Origin: Turritopsis dohrnii
Lineage: Eukaryota; Cnidaria; Hydrozoa; Anthoathecata; Oceaniidae
NCBI GenBank assembly: GCA_027922465.2
Contig: BQMF02000217.1
Span: forward strand, 310,001 to 374,000
Reading direction: 5' to 3'
Length of the DNA: 64,000 bases
Part shown: positions 48,701 through 60,610 of the stretch, one piece after another
How the letters are laid out: every line of letters begins with the position of its first letter
Position numbering within the stretch: the stretch's first letter is position 1
Notes under the pieces: generated by a model
Seen by the model: only the letters and a program-made list of their open reading frames with translations
Database searches by the model: none
Told to the model about the DNA's origin: nothing
Made by a program: the position numbers and the translations under genes

Positions 48701-51700
48701 TAATTTTTTTTCAGGTCCCTTGGTGAACAAAAGGTAAATTATTAGTGTTTGGGGTTGATAGTATTCAGTTACCTGGATTAAAAGTGGTTAAATGTTTAGC
48801 AGTTTCTTAAATTCTGATGAGTACATGAAAAAAGTCATTCTAGTATCTGTACAGGTCTGGTCGTAAGAAAATTAGCAGACGTGTGGTCATCACATGCCTT
48901 AATTGACGATATCAGTTATGGCATGCGCTCGTGTAAATTTTTGACAAATGTGCGATCAATTTTTCCAGTTAAGATCAACGCGTTTCATTCTTTATTATAA
49001 TCAAGTCCAATTTGAAATGTGTCATAGTAAAAATAATGAGATTTTCATGGAGAATGAATTAATAAAACAAAACAATGTTTTTGGAGATTCGGAACGTAAA
49101 ATGTTAGCTATAAAGATTACTTTGACAGTAAATAAAATTTATTCAAAAATTAATAAAGAGGAAAAATAAAACCTGAAAATAAAAAATTTGTATTATTCTC
49201 CATCGTTTTGGTTTGAAGTTCAAATGGTTTTTGAATTAAATTAGAGACGTTTCCGTTCCATTAACTCGTAACTTTAAATAAAAGATTATTTTCTCGAAAC
49301 TGCAACCTTGCTCATACTTTTGTAACTCTAAAGAACGTTAAATAGAAAGAGAAAACTACATAATACAATTAAATAATAATACATAATAAAATCATGCGCG
49401 CGAAGCTCCTTCTTCATTCCTCAGCAGATTTTGCTGAGTAGACTTGTTTTCTTCTACCAAACGAAGAAAATTTGTGAGCACTGATTTTTAATTCAAAACC
49501 ACTACCGTATTCAAAAGCGATCGGAGACCTCACTTCTGAAATGGTAGCAAATTTTCGTTCCGTTATTGTAAAATTTAATCGTAGCACATGAGCAATTTCC
49601 GAAGCAAAACTTTCAACATTTTTACAAGCCAGGCGTGCGATCGCCACACGTGTAAATAAATCTTGGCGTGTGTGGAGGTGTGCGCGTGCGATCGCATGCC
49701 TCTTACGACCAGGCCTGCTGTACATATTCCATTTTGTGTATTTAAGAAGAGATTTAGGTTTATGACTTGTTATGATGTTATGATTATGAATGTGAGGTGA
49801 AAAAGGTGAAGGTTCAATTATCATGCCAATTTCATGATCATATGTAGATTTCAATTTGTTAAAGAAGTAAATGACTATTTTGTGTATAACGTCAACAAAC
49901 TTACATCAATTGTAAATTAATCGATTGTAAATTTAAAAATCAAGAAATTTCAATATGGATTGGTTTGCATATTTTTTGATAGATAAAGTACTAGTTTTGT
50001 AAATATTTTGTATAATTGCTGGAATTTTTGAAAAAAACTTTGACATTGGTGTATACTGTATGTTTCGAGACATAGTTGTCAAAGTAAAGATGGAACCTTT
50101 AATAGACGACTCCTGTTGTTTGATCTATAATACTTATGAACTTTTGTTTTTAGAAGAAAGAAGAATGTGCAAAATGCTATGGATCAACATCAGGTGAACA
50201 GAGAATCGTGAAAAGACTTTCAAGGTAAACCGTTGTGAAAATATCAAACTAATAAACAGTTTTGAAGGAAAGTTAGTTTCCCACTGTATTCCTTCAAAAA
50301 ATTTAATTTTGTACAAAAGAAATGTCATATGATTTGTTGGTATAATGATTTGTGTTCAATAAGTTTCAAATTGTCAAATTTATGATATTATTTTTTGAGT
50401 GAAACTTTTGGAATTGGAACAACATTACCATATTATAATGTTTATAACGATTATCAACGATGTTTTTTAGAGAGAAGGAGGAGCTCATTGAAAGTATAAA
50501 AAAACAGCAAAAACTAGTGGAGGAGGGTAGTCGAAGAGAAATCGAGGCATACCATCAAGTTAAAAAAAGTTGTGAGTTGGTTGAACAAGCACAGTTAGAA
50601 AAACAAGAAGTAAGTATGGCATTATGTTTGTAAACCATCCAACCTTTTTATTGCAGACATTTCATCATTTCCTTACTCCATTTCTAAATCTGAAAGTCTA
50701 ATTTCATGGATCATCAGGTGGTTCTATTTTTCCTATACCCTCTTTTTGCTTATAAGAATAGATGGGATGGAAACCTAAAACATATTCAGTATGGTTTAAG
50801 CATGATGGTTAAGTTGGAAGGTTTGAAATTATTGTAAAGAAATGAAACATTACTCAATTGAAGTTGTTTAATTTTTTAATAATGCAATGTATGTGCATCA
50901 GTGCTATATGGGAATTCAGGTGTGTAACTATAGGAAGCATTATAAGCAAGAAATGAAGCCCGAGTGGTTAAGTAAAACAAAAAATTGAGTGTGTGTACAT
51001 TACCAAACTGTATGCATAAAATTAGTTTCTCATTTTTGATATTCTAGGCTTTAGTTATGGTCAAACAGTTGAAGAAAGATTTACAAAATCAGACAAGCAA
51101 GTATGAGAAAATACAAGAAAAGTATGATGGTCACAACAGAATGTTCAATCACCAGCTGAAGGACGAAATGCAAAACAAGATTGATGGTTTGGATAAAAAG
51201 GTGGTTTTTCATGGTTGTTATTTTTGTTGACAGATGTATTGATTATTTCAAAAGATGGCTATATAAATTCTGATGAAATCATGTCAGTAAATATGCATGC
51301 TACGATTGGTAAATATCCGAACTCCTTACCAGACAGATGTGATGGCAATTTTTTTGAGGCTTTGAGTAGGATCTTCTGCTGAATATGCAATGTTTGACAT
51401 TTCCAACTAGTTTGGAATATATCTTTTCCCCCTGATAGTCCAAAGAAAGGCTTTTGAATAAAAACAAGAGCCAGATGGCGCAAAACGGTAGCAGCAATTT
51501 TATTTAAAGTTATGAAAAGTTATTACAAAGTTCTTTGAGGCTTGTGTTTTTTTATATCTCACTGGTGGAAAACAGGCATAAACAATAAATATGTTATAAT
51601 AATAAGTTAGTGTAAAAAGGGTCTAATCATAAGCCACCAGAAATTAATTTATTAAAGACAAAAGAATTATACATATGCGTGAGTTGTATATTTTTTTATA

Positions 51701-54700
51701 AGAAAATTTTTTGTAAGACCATGTGTAGAAAAAAAACACGCGTTTCGAAAAAAAAAATATATATGTTTTTAATTATAATTTCATGAAACCCAAAATGAAA
51801 TCCAACAAATAACTGCCTAACTAGATCTTCGAAAGTCTTCTTACACAAAACAGTGTTGTAGCTAACAAACAAGGTAATAAGAAGTTTTAAACTGATGAGC
51901 TTACTAACAAGAAAAACTATATATAACCAAATTTTAAGTATCAATGTATTTTCAGTTAGCATAAATAGCTAAAACTTCCATTTTTACGCAGATCTATTTG
52001 ATTAATATTCATTCTTTCATGAATTATTTCATAATAACATCAAAGAAAACGTCCTTTTAAATGTTTGATATGTGAAACCTTTCGAAGGCTGCGTTCCTTC
52101 ATTAGAATTTACATTGCGTTATTAGCAGAGTCTCGCAGACTCTAAATCGCAGACTAATTGCCATTTCGGCCGGAGTAGTAGTAGTAGGAGGAGTAGGAGT
52201 CCACGGGTGTTTTAATACGGTATTCGCTTGCGCTGCTACCGTAATAATACTGACTGAGATTTCAGTTCTTTGCTGGGCTGTTACTTTTTGTTTTCATACT
52301 TTTTGTAATAAGAATCTGGAGTAATGGAAGTAAACGAAAAATCTCAGATGAAAATAAGAGCTTGCACATACTTTTTGTACAAAATAAATTTGAACCAACC
52401 ATAACACATGCTTTCTTGTTTATTTAGCTGGAGATAAATTCTTTAATAACATTTTTTTGACAAAGTGTTTTTTGTACTATATTTTAGTTGTATGTGAAAA
52501 AATTTCTCAAAAGCATATCACCTTGATTTTTTATAGGTTGATCATCAAGCAAATCTGATAAGCGTTTTACAAGTTCAAGTGGAAAAACTGACACGAGAAA
52601 AGGTATAAATTTATTGGATATTAAAAGACTTGTTGCTGCAGTACTAGTATTGTTATATAGATTATGCTAGCTCTTCATACAAATTAATGTATTTTTATTA
52701 GTCTAATATTCTATAATTTTGTCTTTGCTGATGTTATGTGTCACTACCAAAGGTAGTCTTGTTTTCTAACAACATCAGTGAACTAATAATCTAACCCCCA
52801 TACCTTACTTTGTCTTTGAAACATTTTTTTTATTGTGAGAAACACTATTCTTGTTGTTTTCTGTATGTATGCTTAAAATTTTTTTAACAAAAATTTAGGT
52901 AGGATTTGTGACGACACATGAAACTGTCTTTGTTCATAATGATGCTTTGTTCTTTTATTGAGTATGAATATCCCTGTTCCAAAACAGAACTGGAGTTTAT
53001 TTACATGCATGTGTAATCAGCTTTTTCAATCCCATTCTTAACTTACACTACACTTCAAACCTTATATTGTTTTCATATTAAATGTAGTTTCAAACAATTG
53101 ATTTGAATTTTGTTGCAACAGCTTTGTTAATTTTGACTTGTCGTTTTTGACAGGTTAGTTAGAAAGTTACAAGAATTTGATGATTTGTGATTCAGATGGT
53201 ATTCGAAAATCCCTTGAATCAGATTATTATTCATTGCTATCACGGGAAGAAACAGGAGGAAATGTTTTCATAAAGTGTGTTTATATTGTATAAATAAATA
53301 AATAAATAAATATAATTTCAAATTTTAGGTTGACTTAAAAAAAGAGGCTGAACAGTTGAAAAACCATATCATTGCTCAAAAATCGGAAACCACTGGAGTA
53401 AGTTATGCTTTTCAAGAAATTTATGCCCAGAAAGAGCTTGTCCGCGTATGGCAGATATAGAAACGTTTGTTTGTTAGAGTGTTGGTGTCATTGTTTTTAT
53501 TTTCACAACACTGTTTACTTTTCAGATTGTTGAAGAATCAAGAAGAGAGGTCTTGGATGCATTGAAGGCAAAAACATTAGCTGAACAAGAAATTAATCAA
53601 CAACACATTGATTTCCAACGAAGAGAAAAAAGAAAACAACAGGTTTTGGTTTTTTTGATCTTATATCCATGATTTTTCACTTTACTTTTTAACCTTAATC
53701 TAAATTTTAAACTGAGGTGGATAGTGTAACACACACCCCTGACAAACTTGTCAAATAGACTTTAATTTTTTAAAAGCCATTGTTCCAAAATGGATTTTCT
53801 CAACTTCTATTGTTTATAATGATTAATGTAACATAGATTTGAATGATTTATGATTAAGAAATTTCATCAAAACTCTACAAAAGTTAATCAAAGTCTTAAT
53901 AAGATTTTAAAAAGTCGATTAGAATGTATGTGGAATATTTTTCAAAATAACTTTAGCCATTTAAAATGTTTACGATTATAAATAAATTTTCCATTTGTTT
54001 ATTCCATTTTTTTATTTATTTTGAAGATGTCATAAGTATATATGCAATAAAAGTTCTGGCAAAGTTGATCTCAGTTAATTGAAATTTTACTTGAAATTGT
54101 AATACAATGTACACAGGCTATGGATCAGCTGGCAGTAGAAGTTGACGAAACAAAACGAAGGCTGCAAATAACTGAAGGCAATTTACAGAGAAGTCAAGAT
54201 GAATTGCTTGATCTGAGTAAGAAGTACAACGCATGCTCACAGCAGGTATATCTTTACAAAACGAAGAAGTCTCAAATGCCAAATTGATTTTTAAATTAAT
54301 TTGAAAATGAGCTCAGATGCAAATTTTGATTGCTTTCAATTAGGGTCTTGATTAATAAATGATTTTGTTTATTAGTTACAGCAAGAAAAACTGCAACAGA
54401 AAATGTATAAGCATGGCTTAGAAGACGAAAAGAAACGCTTGCAACATGAAGCTAGCCAGAAGGAGCAGGAGTTAACTTTGTTATTGCAAGAAAGCGATGC
54501 AAGATGTAGTAAGGATTAAATCATTTTGTCAATTGATTGTATACTATATTAGATTGAAATGTTTGAAATGAAATATTCTGCTTTTTATGATTTAATTACA
54601 ATTCCAAAACATTTTTTAGATACTACAAGAGATGAACTAACACGTCTTCTCGAGTCTCAAACTGCCATTGTTAACAAATATCAATCAGAGTATCAAACGC

Positions 54701-56125
54701 TGAATGAAGGCATTATGGCTGAACGAGAGCAAAATAAGTAAGTGATAAAAAAAGTTAAAACTATTAATAGAAGTTTAAGTCTATTCTCATGTTAAATAGT
54801 TATTGGAATGGTGTCGTTCAAAAAAACAAGAGATTTTTGTCTGATTTATAATCTTGCAGATTGTCAGTAACAATTATTTTGAGTTCTTAACCCCACTGTT
54901 CTTTTATGCTCATGTAAAGGGCTTTACTATTAAAATATATTGAAATGCCGCTCTATTTAAATTTCCTAAGCAATTTCAGCTGATTAGACGGACAGTGAGG
55001 TGAACAATGAAGTTGCTTCTGATATTGAACTGTTTCCCATCATGTTGTAGAGAGATGTTTACGAAGTTGAAGAGTAAATGTCAAGTGCTAGAAATGAAAG
55101 TTTCTGAAAGCACAGACATTTTAACCAAGAAGGACATTGATATACAGAAATACCAACAGCAACTTGAATATTATGAAGTGGAATTGAAAGATCATAAAGA
55201 ACAGGTAAGTGTTGTTTCACACAAGTTTGATGCAGAAGGAAGGACTTCAACTACAATTGATTATCATTCATTATAAGCACAAAGTCTTGAATAAGTAACT
55301 CAATTTTTAACTCAATTTTTTGCTTGTGAAACAGGTTTTATTAACAAACAAACCCAGTAGGCAAATTTGTTGAAAAATCACTGCGTAGGAGTGCATGTCT
55401 ACAGATATATACACTGCGTCGATGACAATGCTTTTTTTGTTATGACTTGAAATAAAAGATCTGACTCATATGAATCATTTTTTCAGATATAGGATAGCAT
55501 GGTAATAGCATGAACTTACTTCCAAAAATTAGTTTACCATTAGAACATTTGACTTTTGTGTTGCTCTTATTCATTCTCAAAGCTTCAAGTTTATAGCCTT
55601 GCTCATTATTACACCGAGAACATCAGATAAGATGTGGAAAATAGAAAATGAAAATGCTATCAAACTAAACTGGATCATTAACAATAGAATTACCTTGCGA
55701 AGAAATAGTTTGTAGTTGCTCTAAAATGTTGACAGTGAAGCATTAAGCTGTAAAAATATTCAGTGTAACAGTTACAAATATCCATGTTTACCCAGTGGGC
55801 AAAATTTTTAAAAAAAAACACACTATTTCACACTACTTATACACACTATTTCACACCCATTGAAATAGTGTTGACATTTGCTTTCATTTCTGTGACAATG
55901 TGCTCCTTCACATTGACGTTTCAGCAAATTTGTCCAATGGAAATGAAATGAAAAACAGTGCTTAACATATGTTTTGTTTTAACTCACAATACCATTATAC
56001 TTTCTTGATTTATATAGGTGCTAATGTTGATGAACAAACAAAATACAATCCTGAGGGATCGTCAGATCTTAACGAAAGAAATAGATCTTCTTACGAACCA
56101 ACTGAAGAGAATTTCAAACAGCTGA
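42704..56125 (+). CDS. SDCCAG8: SDCCAG8-like centrosomal coiled-coil protein, 18 exons found, N-terminus open
   Basis: SDCCAG8 is a coiled-coil protein of centrosomes and ciliary distal appendages. Exons: 42704-42777, 43373-43483, 47187-47444, 47519-47623, 47728-47838, 47939-48048, 48715-48733, 50154-50224, 50471-50609, 51048-51200, 52537-52602, 53329-53397, 53526-53642, 54117-54245, 54376-54508, 54620-54737, 55051-55204, 56018-56125 (stop TGA). All borders are GT/AG and phases agree, giving about 680 residues (human about 713). Diagnostic parts are the N-terminal MIPLIANQSSVEHQLQEQV, ECAKCYGSTSGEQRIVKRL, YHQVKKSCELVEQAQLEKQE, LQVQVEKLTREK, and the end MNKQNTILRDRQILTKEIDL. The protein is nearly all heptad-rich coiled coil. 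The first exon is unclear: ATG at 40230-40232 is a candidate but its phase does not join 42704 directly. Introns hold large transposons. Confidence 0.85.
44180..46082. mobile_element. Inner member of the nest, AAAT duplication
   Basis: Ends GTGACATGGAAAGCGAAAAG and its complement extend through GGACCATTTGC. AAAT flanks both sides (44176-44179 and 46083-46086). Inside, two direct copies of a palindrome-rich module (about 44255-44440 and 45755-45960) surround about 1.3 kb without a recognisable gene. Confidence 0.75.
44255..45960. repeat. Two clusters of TTACGCTTACGTAAGCGTAA palindromes
   Basis: The perfect 20-bp palindrome TTACGCTTACGTAAGCGTAA and relatives (CTTACGCTAGCGTAAG, CTTACGGCGTAAG) occur many times in two direct modules near 44265-44470 and 45770-45960. 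Confidence 0.8.
48852..49717. mobile_element. Inverted-repeat element in an SDCCAG8 intron, CTGTA duplication
   Basis: Ends CAGGTCTGGTCGTAAGA and TCTTACGACCAGGCCTG are inverted repeats, with CTGTA on both sides (48847-48851 and 49718-49722). Subterminal CGTGCGATC motifs resemble those of the element at 43783-46435. The minus-strand frame 49414-49854 runs out of the element into flanking DNA and is not a gene. Confidence 0.7.
51473..52247 (+). mobile_element. Single unit of the 2-kb foldback family in an SDCCAG8 intron
   Basis: It runs from AACAAGAGCCAGATGGCGCA to GCGCTGCTACCGTAATA, matching one arm of the element at 15705-17772. GGTAGCAGC near one end and GCTGCTACC at the other form a short inverted repeat, so the single unit may itself be a mobile element. 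Confidence 0.75.
55363..55940. repeat. CCCACTGGG-family intronic repeat in SDCCAG8
   Basis: AAATCACTGCGTAGGAGTGC (55377-55396) and TTACCCAGTGGGCAAAATTT (about 55790) belong to the family seen at 470-590 and 21937-22060. This copy is longer and contains repeated CACACTATTTCACAC phrases. Confidence 0.55.
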
Positions 56126-56882
56126 CAAAGTAACTCATCTTTTCAACATCTCATTTTAAGTATGTTCTTTTTATTTTGAGGATTCTTGTGAAATTCCTTT
56201 ATAATTCGTAGTGCATTACTGATCGACAAACTCCGATTTAGGTGATGTCTTATTGATGTGTGTTCAAGATTATGTGAATTCGATGCAGATCACAATATTT
56301 TATTTAGCCATTTCTACTTTTATCATGTATTTTCAACATGAAATCTCCTTGTATGTTTGATACATAGTCATTAGTTTTTATAATGTTTTAAAGATAATAT
56401 AATAGCTTTATTTATTATTATTTATCATTTTGTTGTAAGATCAAAATGTCAAGTCAGTTTCAGACTAGTGAGCCCAAGAGTTCCCTGGGTGGCAATTTTT
56501 GTAACGATAGGTAAATTATTGGCTACTTTCTAAAGAATTGTAATGCTTTATTATTTTATTTGTGAACTTAAAGATGTATTTTCAAGGCCAGATATTTCTT
56601 TGAGTTTGGCCCCAAATCCTGAAGTCAGTCACCGAAATTTATGTTTGCATTGTTATGGGCATACAACTTGATAATGAATAGTGTCACCAGAAGCTTAAAC
56701 ATTTTACTACGATTGAAAACTTAGTTTGTAATATTTCGTCCTGTACGTTCTAGAAGTCATCATCAGATTGAAATTTATGTTCTTGAAGCATCATTACATC
56801 AAATGCTAATGTAATCTTTTCCTATTTAGGGTACTTGCAAAAACAAACTCTGATATTCTAATGAAAGCTCTTGATATACAGA

Positions 56883-59800
56883 ATGTGGGTCTTCTTGCTT
56901 TCTTACTGTTGCTTACTTCCAAACATTGCAGCCCTGGAGATAGATCTAACAATAAAAACAATCCAAGCATTGCGGAGAGCACTTACTTTTTATGAAAAGA
57001 ATGCTGATCTTGTCAACTTGGATTCTATATTTGGTATGCGAGCTGCAGAAGGTATGGCTAATAGTTGATAACTCATATATTATTGTTTTTAATCCATTTC
57101 TTGTTTAAAGACTCTTATTCTAATTTTGTCATGTTAAGTTGGTCTATTGATACAACATGAAATCTTATTGTATCAACAACCTTTAATTTTTCAATCAATA
57201 AGTGGATAAGGGAAAAATTGAATTGAAAATACAAAGTGACTGTTGCACAATGAAAGTTAAATCAAGGTCAATCCTTTAAATACTAATCACCTCTGAATTA
57301 ATATTATTAATACTGGGGAATATAATTTGATAATATAGCTAGAATATAATGTAAATAGAAAGCTATCGACTTTTCTGAGCTTATAAAGTTCGCTGTAATT
57401 GTTGTAATTAGTGTATTTCTTTATGATGTAGTGCTCAATCTATTGCCAGACTCAACCTAAAACCTTAAGTAATTAACCGAAGACATTTACAAAAGTTTCT
57501 TTGATCAATATTAAATGGATTTTAAAGAAGATATAAATATTTTAAGATGAAAAAAGAAAATTTACAGAAGAAATTTTATAATTATTTTGGACTGTGATCA
57601 TTCTTTTCTAACTAAATTCTCAACATTTTTTATAAACAGAAGAGGGAAAAAACTTCATGTACCATGTGGCTTCTGTGGCGCAGTTGGTTCAAGCCCACCC
57701 AGATCATTCAACTTTTTTTTTCAAATTTTAGAAATGTCATAAAATATTTCATTTTTCATGCTTCAGCTGATTTTGCTTATGCCTGTTGTAAAGGCATCTT
57801 TTTGATTTTCTTTCTTTCTGCTTAGCACACCTACAATTTCCACTTTGTTCTATTCGTAGGTACACTTCACAACTTGATTCAAGTGTCTGATTCTATCAAT
57901 CATCCATTTAAAAAGGATATTATCCATTTACATAAATCTTTTCAAGAGATTTGTAATCAGGCATATCAAAATTTTCAAAGAATGGAGGAATCGTATGTTG
58001 AATCTTTTAAATTTTTAATCCAGAAACAATGGTTTTATCAAGCCAAACAAAGAGAATTCGATAGTTCCTTGATTGATAATCACCTAGGTGGGAAAATCTC
58101 TGGAGAAGAAAGTGATACTTGCATGACCAGTATTATTGGAACACAGCAAACTGGAGAGAGAAAAAAATGTCAAGTGCCTCCTAAGTGCTGGAGGCTTATG
58201 TCCAGTAGTGGAGCTACAAGCTACCGACTCACACATCAAGCACTGTTTTTCATGTTAGCGGATTTGAATGGTAAATATTTCTTGTTTTTGAGGAATACTA
58301 GATGCTTGTTTAAAAAAATTCCTCTTCTCTGCAAATTAACTCAATTATAACTCAAGAATAAAAAACTTGAATGAAAAGTTCTATCTTTCACAGCTGAAAA
58401 AATTGGTCAAAGATGTTTTTGAGATAATTGCAAATGAAAAATTTTGTATTGGGTTCCTTTAATATAATATATAGGATTGTTTAATTATTTAAGATTGTAT
58501 CTTTCTTCACAAACATTTTGTTGTTAGTCTTTTCGTCATCTATACTGTAATAAAAATAGATACTGATGTTCAAGGTGTATTACATGTATAAGATATACGT
58601 AACATAATAAACATTCATTACTTATTATTCATTTGTATTTAAAAACAATGTTGTTATAATCTTAGGTTGTACTGATGAATTGAGCAAGAAATACGAATAT
58701 GACAAAGAGCAAATGTTTACACAATTAGTTAGCAACATCTATATCCAAATGATGAAATCTTTTCATCAATCGAAAACAGATATATCTAGTAGAGATTTAT
58801 TTCTCGAACAAGGTATTATCACCATCACTTTCATATGCAATTATTCAGTATTGGGCTCATTGTTAGTTGTAATTCGATAAGGATTAAAGTCATCCAGTTG
58901 TAGTACAAAAAACGAAAATCACGATAGCTCATCCTTGTCTTTTACCGAGATGCTTTTTTTATAATGATTTCAAAGCTACTTACCGTATTTCCTCTTATAA
59001 ACGCTGCAGCGTTTATTACAAATCCCAGCTTTTGCATGCAGCGTTTAATAGAGGGCGGCATTCATTAGAGGGCGGCGTTTATTACAAACTGAAAAATGAG
59101 ATAAAAGCAAACTGAAACTACAATGTCTTCTTATCCTGCAAAAGGTTACAAAAAATTGCGTGAAACTGTCTTACACAAAAGATTTGTTCACGATAATGTC
59201 AGAGAAGAGCACTGTCACCGTCGCCTTTCTCTTCTATGAGATGAAAACTTTTATAGCAATCAATTACACATGAAATATTCATGCAAACGTGGAAGAATTT
59301 GTTGATAGGAAACAAATAAAGCTATTGAACTATTTAAACTAATGCTTGTTTAGCCTGTTTTCTAATGTTTATTACAGATGTTCGGCTATAAGTGCAGCGT
59401 TTAATAGAGGGTGGCGTTTATCAGAGGGCGGCGTTTATTAGAGGAAATACGGTATTTCTTCAGCAAACATTTAATAGATGACCAAACCCTAAACAAATGT
59501 ATATTAGAGGTTTTCCTCACAGTTCCTTGATATGAGAAAATATAAATGATAACATACAAAAAGAAAACGAAATGTTTTTTTGTTTTCTTGGTAGGTGTGA
59601 TATGCATTTGGTTGGGTCTTCACAATCGCTGTATGAAAAAACATTATATTGAAGAAGTGCTGAGGTGGCAACATCATTCGGGATGTGTCAATGAAAACAG
59701 TTTGTATCCAGAGAAAGGCACAGTTAAGTAAGTTTGAAACTTTATGCTGGTGTGTGGAAAAAGGAAAAAAAAAATGTCAACACTGATCAAGAATGTGTTC

Positions 59801-60599
59801 TTTCGATTTGTTGATGTGATGAATTTTGATAAATTTTGCTTTATTTTTATGTTTTTATGTTGAAAATATTTGAATTGATGAAATATAATTCTAAAAGGAA
59901 TGTGACATATAATTTGTTAAAACCAGTTGTGGATTTGTCATCAATTTGCAGAAGTTGCTGTATGCAATGAAACTTCCTTACAGTAAAAGATCCACAATAG
60001 TGATCACCTGCATTTCTTCAATTAATTAATATGTTTGATGATGAATTTCCTTAAAGGATCATCCATTTTATTCAGCCTTTCTGAAAGTTTATTGATGCTT
60101 TTTTCTCATTAGGATGATCTCCCTTTTAAGGCACTATAGTAATAAATGTATCAATAAGCCAACTATTATTTATTTTGTCACAACAAACTGTTCACTCTTA
60201 GTTTTGAAAAAGTTGTGGATAATATGCGTCACTTAAAAGTAGAAGAAGTTTTAGCAGGTAATTAGTTTTCTGGTCTCAACAGTTCTTGATCTCTATTCTC
60301 AAATTTGTGACTGTGAAACTCCTCCAAGTTCATTTGTCTTAAAAACTTTTTTTACAATGTTAATTTTGGTTATGTTTGTGTATTTTATAGATGGATGTCT
60401 GTCGCACACAACAGGATTATATGTAGCCTACCTTGCTACGTCACTAAATTGGCTGATTCAACAAACATACAAACCCAAAGATATTTCCAGTGAGATAAAA
60501 TATTTCTTTTTTATTACAGGGTGTTTGTTAGTAGTTTTAATTGTGATTGTCAAATGCCGTAGAAAATTTCGTGCTTTTAAGTATATGCATCTGATTTGA
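56883..60599 (+). CDS. C16orf89 (UPF0764)-like protein with signal peptide and C-terminal membrane anchor
   Basis: Exons 56883-57051, 57860-58270, 58666-58812, 59595-59727, 60202-60257, 60391-60599, all GT/AG with matching phases, encode 374 residues. The N-terminus WVFLLSYCCLLPNIAA is a signal peptide. Then come the family's N-terminal block ALRRALTFYEKNADLVNLDS, ESDTCMTSIIGTQQ, KCWRLMSSSGATSYRLTHQA with LFFMLAD, CTDELSKKY, SSRDLFLEQ, and EEVLRWQHHSGCV. These follow the order of human C16orf89, a secreted protein of unknown biochemical role. Unlike what I know of the vertebrate protein, this one ends with a hydrophobic segment YFFFITGCLLVVLIVIV before KCRRKFR, consistent with a type I membrane anchor. 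An AG acceptor at 56828-56829 suggests an upstream noncoding exon. Intron 3 carries a MITE. Confidence 0.85.
57664..57706 (+). repeat. tRNA 5'-half-like fragment in an intron
   Basis: GGCTTCTGTGGCGCAGTTGG has a good A-box but is not followed by a B-box. It is probably a SINE or tRNA remnant. Confidence 0.3.
58983..59452. mobile_element. MITE, second copy of the CCGTATTTCC family
   Basis: Ends CCGTATTTCCTCTTATAAAC and GAGGAAATACGG lie between TA dinucleotides, with the same AAACGCCGCCCTCTA-type subterminal repeats as 11940-12557. It is in intron 3 of the C16orf89-like gene. Confidence 0.8.
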
Positions 60600-60604
60600 C
60601 TTTT

Positions 60605-60610
60605 AATAAA
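60605..60610 (+). terminator. Poly(A) signal of the C16orf89-like gene
   Basis: AATAAA begins only five bases after the stop codon and is followed by a T-rich run, suggesting a very short 3' UTR. Later signals could also be used. Confidence 0.5.

Noticed and set aside
49414..49854. 146-codon minus-strand ORF
   Set aside because: It crosses the end of the inverted-repeat element at 49717 into SDCCAG8 intron DNA and has no recognisable domain.
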